Positions 55,329-64,000 of a stretch of DNA of 64,000 nucleotides are shown piece by piece. The notes beneath the pieces are model-generated. The model was not told the origin of the DNA, searched no databases, and saw only the letters and a program-made list of their open reading frames with translations. This DNA is from Cohnella thailandensis (lineage in GTDB: Bacteria > Bacillota > Bacilli > Paenibacillales > Paenibacillaceae), in contig NZ_JACJVQ010000011.1 in NCBI RefSeq assembly GCF_014212135.1, positions 124,001-188,000 on the forward strand, written 5' to 3'. The position numbers and the translations under genes were made by a program. Position 1 is the first letter of the stretch. The number at the start of each line of letters is the position of its first letter.

Positions 55329-56081
55329 ATGGGGTACAAAAGCTCATCGATCAAAAGCAAATGGGTGAAAACGAAGTGGCTGCTGGGCAGCTCGACATTG
55401 CGCCATTACGTTCCTTGGACGCTTCCGTTTACCCGCGGCAACCTGGATAAGATGCTGGCTCGGCACTCTACCGTCTACTTCAAGCCGACGGGCGGCACGG
55501 GCGGCTCGAATATCGTCCGAATCAAGCGCCAAGGGAATCTTTATACGACGAAGCACCGACGGACGATACGCGAACACTCCGGCATCGAAGGCCTCTTCGG
55601 CTTTTTGAAAGCCCGAGCCGGCTCCGAGCCCTACCTGCTCCAGAAAGGAATCAAGCTCGCTTCCGTGAAGGGGAGACCGTTCGATATTCGCGTCATGGTT
55701 CAGAAAACGGGGGGCGTCTGGACAAGTACCGCGATCTTCCTCAAAATCGGCAAAGCGGGCTCGGTCGCCACGAATTACAGTCAAGGCGGGAAAATCGGCT
55801 TTTTGCGGCAAACGTTGAAAGAGGCGGGCTACGAAGAGGAGAGTATCAAGCGGATTCGGAAGGATCTCGAGCAGCTCGGAGTGAACGTCGGCAAGCAATT
55901 CGACAAGCATTACAAGGGCTTCCGCGAGCTCGGGCTCGACGTCGCCCTGGATAAGCAAGGATGGCTATGGATTCTGGAGGTCAATACCCGGCCCCAGTTC
56001 TATCCGTTGAGGAACATGGGAGACCGCAGGATGTATCGCAAGATCGTCTCGTATGCCAAACAATACGGCCGAACGAAATAG
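55329..56081 (+). CDS. YheC/YheD family ATP-grasp, spore-coat associated (250 aa)
   Basis: YheC/D family proteins are associated with the endospore coat of Bacillales. Seen: KWLLGSSTLRHYVPWTLPF, VYFKPTGGTGGSNIVRI (nucleotide-binding), KGRPFDIRVMVQK, and LDVALDKQGWLWILEVNTRPQF (metal-binding NTRP end). Shorter than many members (~350-450 aa), lacking the N-terminal extension. Ribosome site AAAGGAGG 8 nt upstream. Confidence 0.9.
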   Translation: MGYKSSSIKSKWVKTKWLLGSSTLRHYVPWTLPFTRGNLDKMLARHSTVYFKPTGGTGGSNIVRIKRQGNLYTTKHRRTIREHSGIEGLFGFLKARAGSEPYLLQKGIKLASVKGRPFDIRVMVQKTGGVWTSTAIFLKIGKAGSVATNYSQGGKIGFLRQTLKEAGYEEESIKRIRKDLEQLGVNVGKQFDKHYKGFRELGLDVALDKQGWLWILEVNTRPQFYPLRNMGDRRMYRKIVSYAKQYGRTK

Positions 56082-56089
56082 ACGGCAAG

Positions 56090-56134
56090 AAGGGTTGAAC
56101 GCCGGGGTGTCCGATCCCCTCCGTTCAACCCTTT
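56090..56134. terminator. Bidirectional terminator between YheC/D and GH78 genes
   Basis: AAGGGTTGAACG pairs with CGTTCAACCCTT with an inner GGGG/CCCC stem, ending TTTT. It serves convergent genes. Confidence 0.88.
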
Positions 56135-56144
56135 TCTATATGAC

Positions 56145-58817
56145 TTATTCAGCAAGCGGCGCCAGCTCGAACCGGTACGCTCCCGAGCCGAGCCGGAAGC
56201 GAAGGCCGTCCGCCGATTCCGCCGCGTCCGATACTCCCTCCGCCGTCTCCAGCGGGCGGCCGGACTCCAAGACCGAGCCAAGCTTCGCGCCCGGCAGGAC
56301 GACATCGGCGGAGGCGTTCGCCGGAACCGTCATCTCGTAGACGATTCCGCCGTTCGCGAGGCGCTTCCATGCCGAACGGATCTCGCCGTAAGGCGAGTCG
56401 AGCGTCGCTTCGGCGTGCCGGAGCGAGCCTCCGGGCAGCGGGCTGAGCTTGATCCGGCGATAGCCGGGCTCGTTCTCATCCGCGTCGATGCCCGCCACGG
56501 AGCCGAACAGCCAATCGCCGACCGCGCCGTAAGCGTAGTGATTGTACGAATTCATGTCGTCGCTCCAGAAGCTTCCGTCCGGCTTGATTCCGTCCCAGTG
56601 CTCCCAGATCGTCGTCGCCCCGCGAACGACCGGATAGAGCCAGGACGGATACTCCCGGCGCTCCAGAAGCTTGTAGGCAAGCTCCCCGTAGCCGAAGCGG
56701 GTCAGCACGTGGCACAGGTACGGCGTTCCGACGAAGCCCGTCGTCAGCTGCGCGCCGCTCTCCTCGATCAGCTTGGCGAAGCGGTCCGCCGCCTGCCGGC
56801 GGTCCTTCTCCTCCAGCAGATCGAACATGAGGGCCACCGCGTAAGCCGTCTGGGTAGGCGATGCGACGCGGCCGCTCGGCGTCACGAACTCTTCGCGGAA
56901 CGCGCTCGCGACGCGATCGCGCAGCTCGGAATACTCCTTCGCTTCCTTCTCGAGCCCAAGCACCTTCGCCGCCTTCGCCACGATTCCCGTCGAGTACGCG
57001 TAGAAGGCCGTCGCGATCAGCTCGCGCGGAGTCGCTCCGACGTAGCTGTTCTCCTTCGCGTCGAGACCGAGCCAATCTCCGAAGTGGAAGCCGGTATTCC
57101 ATAGGAACTCGTTCTCCCCCTGCGCCCGGATGTACTCGACCCACCCCTTCATGCTCGGGAACTGATCCCGCAGGACGCGTTCGTCCCCGTAACGTTCGTA
57201 AACGACCCAAGGACAGATGACCGCCGCGTCGCCCCAAGCCGCCGAATTGTAACCCGCTACCTTCACTTCCGGGATGACGTGAGGAACTCCGCCGTCCTCC
57301 TGTTGATCCGCCGCCAGGTCCTTCAGCCATTTGGCGAAGAACGGAGCGACGTTCCGGTTGTACGTAGCCGCCCGTATGAACGCCTGGGCGTCGCCTGTCC
57401 AGCCGAGCCTCTCGTCCCGCTGCGGGCAGTCCGTCGGCACGTCGACGAAGTTGCCGATCTGACCCCATACGATATTTTCCGCCAGCTTGTTGATTAACGG
57501 ATCCGAGCACCGGAAGCTTCCGCCTGGCTTCAGATCGCTTGTCAGTACGCACCCCGCGAACCGGCCGGCGATGCGTTCGGCGGGAATTCCCTCTACCTTG
57601 ACATAGCGGAAGCCCTGGAAGGAGAAGACCGGCTGGAACGTCTCTTGCCCATCGCCCGAGCAAATGTACGTGACCGTCTGCTTGGCCGCCCGCAGGTTGC
57701 CCGTGTAGAAGTTGCCTTCCTTATCGAGCACTTCCGCGTGCCGGAGGGTGACAACGGTTCCGGCTTTCTCGCTAACGGCGAAGCGCACCCAACCGACCAT
57801 GTTCTGGCCGAAGTCGATCACGGTTTCGCCGCGAGGCGTCGTATGCACCGATACCGGAACGAGCTCCCGCACCTGGCGAACCGGTTCGTTCTCCTGGGCG
57901 ACGAGCGTCGACTTCGTATGGCTATACGGGCTCGCGGAGCTCCAATCGGTATCGTCGTATGCGGCGGAAGACCAGCCCCGTTTCTCCATCCGGGCATCGT
58001 ACAGCTCGCCGTGATAAAGCTCGGACATCCGGAGCGCCCCATCGGAACCCTTCCATGATCCGTCCGTCCCGACGATCTCCTCCGAGCCGTCCTCGTAGCG
58101 AACGTGAAGCTTCGCGAGCAGCGCCCGGGTGCCGCCGTACAGGCTGTCCGGCTGCCATCCGATCTGGCTCCGGTACCAGCCGTTGCCCAGCATGACGCCC
58201 AACGCGTTCTCCCCTTCCGCCAGCAAGCCGGTTACGTCGTAGGTCTGGTACTGAAGCCGTTTCTCGTACGTCGTCCAACCCGGATTCATATGCGTATCGT
58301 CGGCTTCTTGGCCGTTCACGTACAGCTTGTAAGCCCCAAGAGCCGTCGCGTAGACGCGGGCGGAAGCGATCCGGCCTTTGGTCCGGAACGCCTTCCGAAG
58401 ATAAGCGATCGGCTCGTTCCCTTGCTCGTCCGCCGGCAGCTCGAAGGAGATCCAGTCGGCGCCCGCCCACTCGTCTTCGGAATAGTAAGCCGTCTCGAAG
58501 AACGAAGGAACGCTCCATTCGGACTCGTTTCCGTCTTGCGTCCACGCTTTGACTCGGTAGAAGTACCTCGTACGCGATTGCAGTGCCGCTCCTTCATAGG
58601 GAACGAGCACGGATCGGCCGCTTTCGATTTTCCCCGTATCCCAGGCGAGCGGCTCCTCGAAGCGCTCATTCGCGGCCGCTTGAATCCGATAAGCTCCTTG
58701 CATGACGCCCCGGCTCGCGGAACGAAGCTTCCAGCTCAGCCTCGGCTCCCGATCGTCGATCCCGACCGGGTTCGTCTTATGATTGCAGGTCAGATCGTAA
58801 ATCTCGATAATCGCCAT
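56145..58817 (-). CDS. GH78 alpha-L-rhamnosidase (890 aa)
   Basis: Inverting exo-enzyme that removes alpha-L-rhamnose from plant glycosides or rhamnogalacturonan. N-terminal beta domains (NPVGIDDREPRLSWKL, YRIQAAANE, then AYKLYVNGQEAD, the Bac_rhamnosid_N region), then the (alpha/alpha)6 barrel with the signature DVPTDCPQRDERLGWTGDAQAF and later GYGELAYKLLERREYPSWLYPVVRGATTIWEHWDG. No signal peptide, so intracellular. Start at 58817 has AGGAGAG six bases upstream; the longer frame overlaps the divergent regulator. Divergent from an AraC gene. Confidence 0.95.
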   Translation of the reverse strand: MAIIEIYDLTCNHKTNPVGIDDREPRLSWKLRSASRGVMQGAYRIQAAANERFEEPLAWDTGKIESGRSVLVPYEGAALQSRTRYFYRVKAWTQDGNESEWSVPSFFETAYYSEDEWAGADWISFELPADEQGNEPIAYLRKAFRTKGRIASARVYATALGAYKLYVNGQEADDTHMNPGWTTYEKRLQYQTYDVTGLLAEGENALGVMLGNGWYRSQIGWQPDSLYGGTRALLAKLHVRYEDGSEEIVGTDGSWKGSDGALRMSELYHGELYDARMEKRGWSSAAYDDTDWSSASPYSHTKSTLVAQENEPVRQVRELVPVSVHTTPRGETVIDFGQNMVGWVRFAVSEKAGTVVTLRHAEVLDKEGNFYTGNLRAAKQTVTYICSGDGQETFQPVFSFQGFRYVKVEGIPAERIAGRFAGCVLTSDLKPGGSFRCSDPLINKLAENIVWGQIGNFVDVPTDCPQRDERLGWTGDAQAFIRAATYNRNVAPFFAKWLKDLAADQQEDGGVPHVIPEVKVAGYNSAAWGDAAVICPWVVYERYGDERVLRDQFPSMKGWVEYIRAQGENEFLWNTGFHFGDWLGLDAKENSYVGATPRELIATAFYAYSTGIVAKAAKVLGLEKEAKEYSELRDRVASAFREEFVTPSGRVASPTQTAYAVALMFDLLEEKDRRQAADRFAKLIEESGAQLTTGFVGTPYLCHVLTRFGYGELAYKLLERREYPSWLYPVVRGATTIWEHWDGIKPDGSFWSDDMNSYNHYAYGAVGDWLFGSVAGIDADENEPGYRRIKLSPLPGGSLRHAEATLDSPYGEIRSAWKRLANGGIVYEMTVPANASADVVLPGAKLGSVLESGRPLETAEGVSDAAESADGLRFRLGSGAYRFELAPLAE

Positions 58818-58863
58818 TGGTCGCTCTCCTGTTCGGCTTAAGATTAATCTTCTCTGAGAGGAG

Positions 58864-58878
58864 TGTAACGCGCTTACA
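58864..58878. promoter_or_regulatory. Operator-like palindrome between rhamnosidase and AraC genes
   Basis: TGTAA-CGCGC-TTACA, perfect 5-bp arms; 47 bp upstream of the rhamnosidase start codon. It resembles a catabolite-responsive element with one extra central base, or an AraC site. Confidence 0.45.
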
Positions 58879-58967
58879 TCGATAGAAATACAGCTGAAAC
58901 GGACGCATTGAGGTGGTAAAATGGACATCATTACGGAAAGCGGCGGATGAAAAAGGAGAGCGATTCG

Positions 58968-59849
58968 ATGAAGCAGGCAAGGCACACGTTAAAGGGCAGC
59001 GAGCTCTTTCAAGAGGGGCTTCGGATTTACGTCAACCGGGCCGAGGAGAGGTTCGATCTCGTTCAGCATGAGCACGATTTCATCGAATTGACGTACGTGG
59101 CGGAGGGTTCCGGCTATCATTACCTGGGGGATCGGATGCTCCCCGCGTCCCGCGGCGACCTGTTCGCCCTTCCCGTCGGCAGCTCCCATGTTTTCCGGCC
59201 CTATTCCTTGGAGAAAAACCGCAGGCTGGTCGTCTACAACGTCGTCTTCGCGGAGGAGCTGATGGACGAGATCGCGCGGGAGGCCCCGGAGCTGGAGCTG
59301 GACAAGCTCTGGCGTTCGTTGGAAGAGGGACCGGTCGAGAAAGGAGCGGCGCGGGATTCTCTCCTTCGGCTCGAGCCGCTGTTCGAACGGATGCACGAGG
59401 AGCATGCCGCGGCCGGGCCGGGCTGCGGCGCCTTGCTTCGCTCGATGCTGACGCAGCTCATCATCGAATGGGCGAGAATGCTTCGCGCGGCAGCCCTCCC
59501 CGAGGAACGGCCCAGCAGCGACTTCATCGGGGAGGCCGTCGCCTTCGTCCGGGAGCGGGCCGCGGAACCGCTCACCCTGCGCTCGGTCGCGGACAACTTC
59601 CGGTTAAGCGAGCGCCATTTCCAGCGTTTGTTCAAGCGGCATACGGGTCAAACGTTCCATGAATTCCTTCAGCGCCAACGCATTCATGCGGCTTGCGAGC
59701 TGCTGCGCTCGACCCGCCACAAGCTGGACACGATCGCGGGCATGGTCGGCTATCGGGATCTCCCATCGTTCGCCAGAGTCTTTAAGCGTATCGAAGGATG
59801 CTCTCCCGGCCGCTACCGGAAAACCTCATCAACCTTTGGGGCGGAATGA
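58968..59849 (+). CDS. AraC-family regulator of the rhamnosidase gene (293 aa)
   Basis: Cupin sensor at the N-terminus (LVQHEHDFIELTYVAEGSGYHYLGDRMLPA), helix-turn-helix pair at the C-terminus (FVRERAAEPLTLRSVADNFRLSERHFQRLFKRHTGQ, LLRSTRHKLDTIAGMVGYRDLPSFARVFKR). Start ATG 58968 follows AGGAG by nine bases; an ATG seven codons earlier lacks a ribosome site. Likely senses rhamnose or its metabolite. Confidence 0.92.
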   Translation: MKQARHTLKGSELFQEGLRIYVNRAEERFDLVQHEHDFIELTYVAEGSGYHYLGDRMLPASRGDLFALPVGSSHVFRPYSLEKNRRLVVYNVVFAEELMDEIAREAPELELDKLWRSLEEGPVEKGAARDSLLRLEPLFERMHEEHAAAGPGCGALLRSMLTQLIIEWARMLRAAALPEERPSSDFIGEAVAFVRERAAEPLTLRSVADNFRLSERHFQRLFKRHTGQTFHEFLQRQRIHAACELLRSTRHKLDTIAGMVGYRDLPSFARVFKRIEGCSPGRYRKTSSTFGAE

Positions 59850-59891
59850 GGCAAAGTTAAAGCTTTGTATGATTTTTCGGCTGCTTTATGC

Positions 59892-59926
59892 AAAAGAGAG
59901 GCCGTCCCCTTATGGGACAGCCCCTC
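59892..59926 (-). terminator. Terminator of cysJI
   Basis: Minus strand: an 11-bp stem (CTGTCCC arm with GGGACGG, G-T pairs present) with an ATAAG loop, then TCTCTTTTG. Confidence 0.6.
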
Positions 59927-59937
59927 GAATATTGCCG

Positions 59938-61677
59938 TTAAGCGTGGAAGTTCGTTCCGTCCGTCACCGGCTTCACGTAACCGGCGCGGATGACGAAGTC
60001 GCCGAAGTGCTCTCCGGAGACCCGCTCGGCGGCATAACGATTAATGATCGGCTTAAGCGTATCGATGATCTCGTCCTCGCCGATGTTCTCGCGATACATC
60101 TTGCTGAGACGGTCGCCGGTGAAGCTCGCTCCCATGTACATGTTGTACTTGCCCGGGGATTTGCCGATGAAGGCGATCTCGCCGAGCGCCGGGCGGGCGC
60201 AGCCGTTCGGGCAGCCCGTCATGCGGATATTGATCTCTTCGTCGCGGAGACCGGCTTCTTCCAGAATCGGCTCCAGCTTCGTGAGCAGCGTCGGCAGATA
60301 GCGTTCCGCTTCGGCCATGGCCAGGCCGCACGTCGGCAACGCCACGCAGCTCAGGGAACTCCGGCGCAGGGCCGAATAGTAGGAACCCTCTTCGATTCCG
60401 TACTCCTTCAGCAGGGCCGCGATCTTCGTCTTCTTTTGCGCGGTCACGTTGGCGATAACGAGGTTCTGGTTCGCCGTCAGGCGGAAGTCGCCCGTGTGGA
60501 TTTTCGCGATCTCGCGCAGCGCGGTTTTCAGCTTGTAGCCTTCCAGATCCTTAACCCGTCCGCTCTGGATAAACAGCGTCAGATTCCATTTGTTGTCCTT
60601 GCCCTTGATCCAGCCGTAACGGTCTCCCGTATGCTCGAATCGATACTCGCGGGCCGGCTGAAGCTGCCAGCCGAGACGATCGTGAAGCTCGTCCACGAAC
60701 CATTCGAGGCCGTGACGGTCGATCGTGTACTTAAAGCGGGCGTTCTTCCGCACGGAGCGGTTGCCGTAGTCGCGCTGAATCGTCACGGTCTTCTCCGCCA
60801 CGTCGAGAACTTGGTCCAACGTAACGAAGCCGATTACCTTGGCAAGCTGCGGATAGGTAGCCGTATCGCCGTGGGTCATGCCCATGCCCCCGCCGACGCA
60901 GACGTTGAAGCCGATCAGCTTGTTGTTCTCCACGATCGCGATAAAGCCGAGATCCTGGGAGAAAATGTCCACGTCGTTGGAAGGAGGTACCGCGATGCCG
61001 ATCTTGAACTTGCGCGGCAGGTAGACCGGTCCGTAGATCGGCTCCACCGCGTCGCCCTCGATGCCGTCGCTCTGCTCCAAGCTGTCCAGAATCTTCTCTC
61101 CGTCCAGCCAAATCTCGTGGTACGCGGGCGTCTTCGGCGCCAAATGCTTCGTCAGCCGCTGCGCCCAGTGGAACACTTCGCTGTGGACTTCCGATTGATA
61201 CGGGTTCGGGTTGCACATGACGTTGCGGCTGACGTCGCCGCAAGCGGCCAATGTCGACAGCATCGCTTCGTTGATCTCGGCGATCGTTTTCTTCAAATTC
61301 CACTTCAGGACGCCGTGCAGCTGGAACGCTTGGCGCGTCGTCAGCTTCAGGCTTCCGGTTCCGTACTTGTCGGCCAGTTCGTCCATGACGAGCCATTGCG
61401 CCGGCGTCGCGAGACCGCCCGGAGTAACGACCCGAAGCATGAACTGATAGTAAGGCTCCAGCTTCTGCTTCTCGCGTTCGGTCCGGTAATCGCGGTCGTC
61501 CTGCATGTAGCTGCCATGGAATTTAAGCAGCCGGTTGTCCAGATCGGGCAAGCCGCCCGTGACGCGGTTCGCCAGCGACTCGGTCAACGATCCGCGCAGA
61601 TAATGACTCTCTCTCTTAAGATGCTCGACGTCGCTCGGAGGTCCTCCGATCGGCTCGACCTTCAGGTTCTTCGCCAT
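59938..61677 (-). CDS. cysI: Assimilatory sulfite reductase hemoprotein subunit (579 aa)
   Basis: Reduces sulfite to sulfide with six electrons at a siroheme/[4Fe-4S] centre. The cluster ligands are in [19 protein letters not shown] (Cys-x5-Cys) and [11 protein letters not shown] (Cys-x3-Cys). Duplicate ferredoxin-like sulfite-reductase domains occupy both halves. Length 579 vs ~570 in E. coli. ATG 61677 has AAGGAG nine bases upstream; a TTG at 61686 is less likely. 26 nt after cysJ. Confidence 0.96.
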   Translation of the reverse strand: MAKNLKVEPIGGPPSDVEHLKRESHYLRGSLTESLANRVTGGLPDLDNRLLKFHGSYMQDDRDYRTEREKQKLEPYYQFMLRVVTPGGLATPAQWLVMDELADKYGTGSLKLTTRQAFQLHGVLKWNLKKTIAEINEAMLSTLAACGDVSRNVMCNPNPYQSEVHSEVFHWAQRLTKHLAPKTPAYHEIWLDGEKILDSLEQSDGIEGDAVEPIYGPVYLPRKFKIGIAVPPSNDVDIFSQDLGFIAIVENNKLIGFNVCVGGGMGMTHGDTATYPQLAKVIGFVTLDQVLDVAEKTVTIQRDYGNRSVRKNARFKYTIDRHGLEWFVDELHDRLGWQLQPAREYRFEHTGDRYGWIKGKDNKWNLTLFIQSGRVKDLEGYKLKTALREIAKIHTGDFRLTANQNLVIANVTAQKKTKIAALLKEYGIEEGSYYSALRRSSLSCVALPTCGLAMAEAERYLPTLLTKLEPILEEAGLRDEEINIRMTGCPNGCARPALGEIAFIGKSPGKYNMYMGASFTGDRLSKMYRENIGEDEIIDTLKPIINRYAAERVSGEHFGDFVIRAGYVKPVTDGTNFHA

Positions 61678-61703
61678 TGCCGTCAACTCCTTCGTTCAAG
61701 CGA

Positions 61704-63563
61704 TTAATAAACGTCGCGTTGGTAGCGACCTTGATCTTGCAGCTCGGACAAATATTCGGCGGCCGCTTCCGGGGACTTGCTCCCGTACTGGCCGACAATC
61801 GCCAGGAGCGCGCTATGCACGTCGTGCGCCATGTGCTTCTCGTCTCCGCAGACATACACGTGGGCTCCGTCCTGCAGCCACTTGTACAATTCTTGTCCGT
61901 TCTCCAGCATGCGGTTCTGCACGTAAACCTTCTCGTCCGTGTCGCGGGAGAAGGCGACGTCGAGCTTCGTCAGGACGCCGTCCTTCAGCATGCGCTGCCA
62001 GTCGGTCTGATACAGGAAGTCGGTCACGAAGTGCCGGTCGCCGTAGAACAGCCACGACGGCCCCGTCGCGCCCAGCTCCTCGCGGTCTTCCATGAACGCC
62101 CGGAACGGAGCGACGCCCGTGCCCGGACCGATCATGATGACCGGCGTCTCCGGATTCGCCGGAGGCTTGAAGTTCGGGTTCTGCTGGATAAAGATCGGAA
62201 CCGTATCGCCCGGAGCCAGACGCTCGGAGGCGTACACCGAACACACGCCTTTGCGTTCGCGGCCGTGAGCTTCGTATTCGACCTTGCGGATCGTCAGATG
62301 CACTTCGTCCGGATGCGAGTTCACGCTGCTCGCGATCGAATACAGGCGAGGAGGCAGCTTGCGAAGCAGGTTGGCGATATCTCCCGGGACCAGCGTCCAT
62401 GGGCCGTAATCCCGGAGCAGATCCAGAAGATCGCGCCCGTCGATGTACGCTTTAAGCTCCTCTTTATTTTCAGGCTTGACCAGGTCCGCCAGCTTGGCGT
62501 TGCCGGAATATTGGACGGCTTTCTCGAGCAGCGGCTTGGTCAGCACGGTGATCTCGTAATGGTGATGCAGCGCCTTGCGCAGCGAGGAAGTCTCGCCGTT
62601 CTTGCCGGTGACGACCGCCTCTTCCGGGTTCCACTTCAGGTAAGAGAGAATCTCTTCGACCAGAGCCGGATCGTTCTGCGGGTAGACCCCGACCGCGTCG
62701 CCGGGCGAATAGGTTAGGCCCGAGCCTTCGAGCGACAGCTCGAGATGGCGAGTCTCGCGATCCGAGCCTCTGCCGTTCAGGTTCAGGTTCTCCAGAACTT
62801 CGGCATAGAACGGATTCGCGCGCGAATATTCCGATTCCGCCGAGGCGCTTGCCGGTGCGGCTGCGGTACCCGCCGAAGCGCCTGCCGCCGATGCCGCCGG
62901 CGCGGAAGCCGCGCTGACCGCCTTGTTCACGGCCGCCAGCCAGCCGGATGCCGCTTCCTCGAAGTCCACGTCGCAATCGACCCGGTCGACGATCCGTTCC
63001 GCTCCAAGCTCCGCCAGCCGAGCATCGAAGTCTTGACCCGTCTTGCAGAAGAATTCATAGGAAGTATCGCCGAGCGCAAGTACGGCGAACTTCGTTTCGT
63101 CGAGCTTAGGCGCACGCTTGCTGTGCAGGAATTCGTGGAAGGAGACCGCGTTGTCAGGCGGATCGCCTTCGCCATGCGTGCTGGCTACGATAAACAGGTA
63201 CGCCGCTTTCTTCAGGTTGTTGGTCTTGTACTTGTTCATTGCGGACAGCGTAACCTCGAAGCCTTGGCCTTTCAGTTGCTCCGCCAATCGTCCGGCCAGC
63301 CTCTGGGCGTTGCCCGTCTGGGAGCCGAACAGGATCGTCGCTTCCTTAGGCAGGGCAGGAACGGGAGCGGCTGCCGGCGCAGGCGCTTCCAAGAGCTCGA
63401 TCGTCGCCGACGTCTGCGCGGCGGCTCCGGCGTTGCCCCCGCGATAGAAAGTCAAATATCCGTTCAGCCAATGAATCTGGGCTTCCGTCAATGTCGGGAG
63501 CAGCTTGTTGAGAAGCTCCGCCTGCTCGCTCGTAAACGGACTGTTCGTCACTTGAAGTTGCAA
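61704..63563 (-). CDS. cysJ: Sulfite reductase [NADPH] flavoprotein subunit (619 aa)
   Basis: Transfers electrons from NADPH through FAD and FMN to CysI. N-terminal flavodoxin domain (ILFGSQTGNAQRLA, VASTHGEGDPPDNAVSFHEFL, LALGDTSYEFFCKTG), an Ala/Ser-rich linker (~220-245), an FAD-binding ferredoxin-reductase part (RLYSIASS, KGVCSVY) and an NADPH-binding part (MIGPGTGVAPFRAF, YVCGDEKHM). Start is TTG 63563 with GAGGTGG six bases upstream. First gene of the operon. Confidence 0.96.
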   Translation of the reverse strand: MQLQVTNSPFTSEQAELLNKLLPTLTEAQIHWLNGYLTFYRGGNAGAAAQTSATIELLEAPAPAAAPVPALPKEATILFGSQTGNAQRLAGRLAEQLKGQGFEVTLSAMNKYKTNNLKKAAYLFIVASTHGEGDPPDNAVSFHEFLHSKRAPKLDETKFAVLALGDTSYEFFCKTGQDFDARLAELGAERIVDRVDCDVDFEEAASGWLAAVNKAVSAASAPAASAAGASAGTAAAPASASAESEYSRANPFYAEVLENLNLNGRGSDRETRHLELSLEGSGLTYSPGDAVGVYPQNDPALVEEILSYLKWNPEEAVVTGKNGETSSLRKALHHHYEITVLTKPLLEKAVQYSGNAKLADLVKPENKEELKAYIDGRDLLDLLRDYGPWTLVPGDIANLLRKLPPRLYSIASSVNSHPDEVHLTIRKVEYEAHGRERKGVCSVYASERLAPGDTVPIFIQQNPNFKPPANPETPVIMIGPGTGVAPFRAFMEDREELGATGPSWLFYGDRHFVTDFLYQTDWQRMLKDGVLTKLDVAFSRDTDEKVYVQNRMLENGQELYKWLQDGAHVYVCGDEKHMAHDVHSALLAIVGQYGSKSPEAAAEYLSELQDQGRYQRDVY

Positions 63564-63625
63564 CTACATCCACCTCACGGTTCGTTAAATATCCGACAAC
63601 GTTACTATGTTTTTAATTAAATTTA

Positions 63626-63654
63626 ATACTACCTCAGTCGGACGGAAGGTTCAA
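63626..63654 (-). promoter_or_regulatory. Sigma-A promoter of cysJI
   Basis: Minus strand TTGAAC (63649-63654), 17-bp spacer, TAGTAT (63626-63631), about 60 bp before the start codon. No SAM riboswitch or terminator fold is evident in the leader. Confidence 0.65.
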
Positions 63655-63849
63655 TGACTTCGTCGATTGTTGTCTATAAGACTTTCTGCGAGATTTATTA
63701 TTTTTGGTTATAAAGCATCCGTACGCGTTAACACAAACGCCTTCGGCTTGGGCGCCAGAGATGCTTAGCGGGGATTGCGTAACCAGGGAACCCCGTTGCT
63801 CTGGTTGGCTTCCATTAGGTCGCTTCTCCCCTTCACTCAGGAGGTGATT

Positions 63850-63969
63850 ATGGCGCGCATGCAACATTTTGGTGCACCGGCTGCACCTCTAATAGTTGAT
63901 TCCATTAATCCCGCGGCGTGTGGTGCATCCCATGCACTACATTGGCTTATCTCTAGCCAATCCGGCTAA
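63850..63969 (+). CDS. Possible small ORF (39 aa) in the repeat array
   Basis: ATG preceded by AGGAGG-TGATT, an unusually strong ribosome site. The short product contains the repeat-encoded segments. Nothing else supports it; the match may be chance. Confidence 0.15.
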   Translation: MARMQHFGAPAAPLIVDSINPAACGASHALHWLISSQSG

Positions 63970-64000
63970 TGTGCTGCATCCAGTGCACCACTTCGGCTAA
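63866..64000. repeat. 51-bp tandem palindrome array R1, second locus
   Basis: Three cores at 63870, 63921 and 63972, again 51 bp apart and in the same strand orientation as the first locus. The last one reads GTGCTGCAT-CC-AGTGCACCAC. The left end begins TTTTGGTGCACC as in the first locus. Spacers are diverged. The array runs to the window end. Confidence 0.75.

Larger units (their letters stand above)
63564..64000. other. Terminal intergenic region of ~440 bp
   Basis: Holds the cysJ promoter, unremarkable sequence from 63700 to 63840, and a second 51-bp-period palindrome array at the window end. Confidence 0.5.

Noticed and set aside
59659..61707. 682-residue plus-strand ORF
   Set aside because: Antisense to cysI and overlapping the AraC gene; composition is that of a shadow frame.
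63634..63867. 77-residue minus-strand ORF upstream of cysJ
   Set aside because: No ribosome site or family resemblance, and it overlaps the cysJ promoter.

Overview
The window is about 64 kb of chromosome from a spore-forming, GC-rich Bacillota bacterium. It most resembles the Paenibacillaceae (Paenibacillus or Cohnella type); this is inferred from gene content, since no rRNA or tRNA gene lies in the window. Supporting genes are a YheC/YheD ATP-grasp spore-coat protein, YpsA, a YvyF-like zinc-finger protein, lipoprotein ABC solute-binding proteins, S-layer-homology (SLH) proteins, AraC-controlled glycan loci and an HrcA/CIRCE operator. Most genes lie on the minus strand. No insertion sequence, prophage or CRISPR array is visible.

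Layout. 0-14 kb is core and housekeeping: a membrane-anchored coiled-coil protein, a SEC-C protein, an ACT-domain malic enzyme, SpeD, an MFS efflux pump, a water-forming type NADH oxidase under several Rex/Fnr-like palindromes, an iron alcohol dehydrogenase, a CYTH protein, a ThiF/MoeB-like E1 enzyme, a YvyF-like protein and YpsA. 13.5-19.5 kb is a complete opp/dpp peptide importer (binding protein, two permeases, two ATPases, one small tail gene) with an intrinsic terminator between the binding protein and the permeases. 19.6-22.7 kb is a large secreted multidomain protein behind two strong palindromes. 22.9-26.6 kb holds an ECF sigma factor with its DUF4179 anti-sigma and, beside it, a paralogue in which sigma region 2 is fused in frame to the anti-sigma and region 4 is gone. 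26.7-31 kb carries a CapA-type phosphatase, a 51-bp tandem palindrome array, HtpG under a perfect CIRCE, and an XRE regulator.

31-60 kb is largely extracellular glycan biology. It contains a GH44 endoglucanase with a CBM3; a GDPD plus MFS pair; and a gram-positive polysaccharide-utilisation locus made of an AraC regulator, GH130, two LplB/LplC-like permeases, a lipoprotein, a 1178-residue glycosidase with three CBM35/6-like modules, and an FAD oxidoreductase. It then continues with a 1574-residue RCC1/InlB-repeat/SLH protein, a second SLH protein, YheC/D, and a GH78 rhamnosidase divergent from an AraC regulator. 60-63.6 kb is cysJI for assimilatory sulfite reduction.

Three families of intergenic repeats recur: 51-bp-period palindromes (27.8 and 63.9 kb), a CCCAYTATCCC hairpin (9.9, 37.7 and 48.7 kb) and a 50-bp-period TAACGGAACTGAGAGCC element with inverted symmetry (36.8-37.0 kb). 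The features most likely to be new are the sigma2/anti-sigma fusion with a promoter-like element shared with its intact paralogue, and the 51-bp palindromic arrays.
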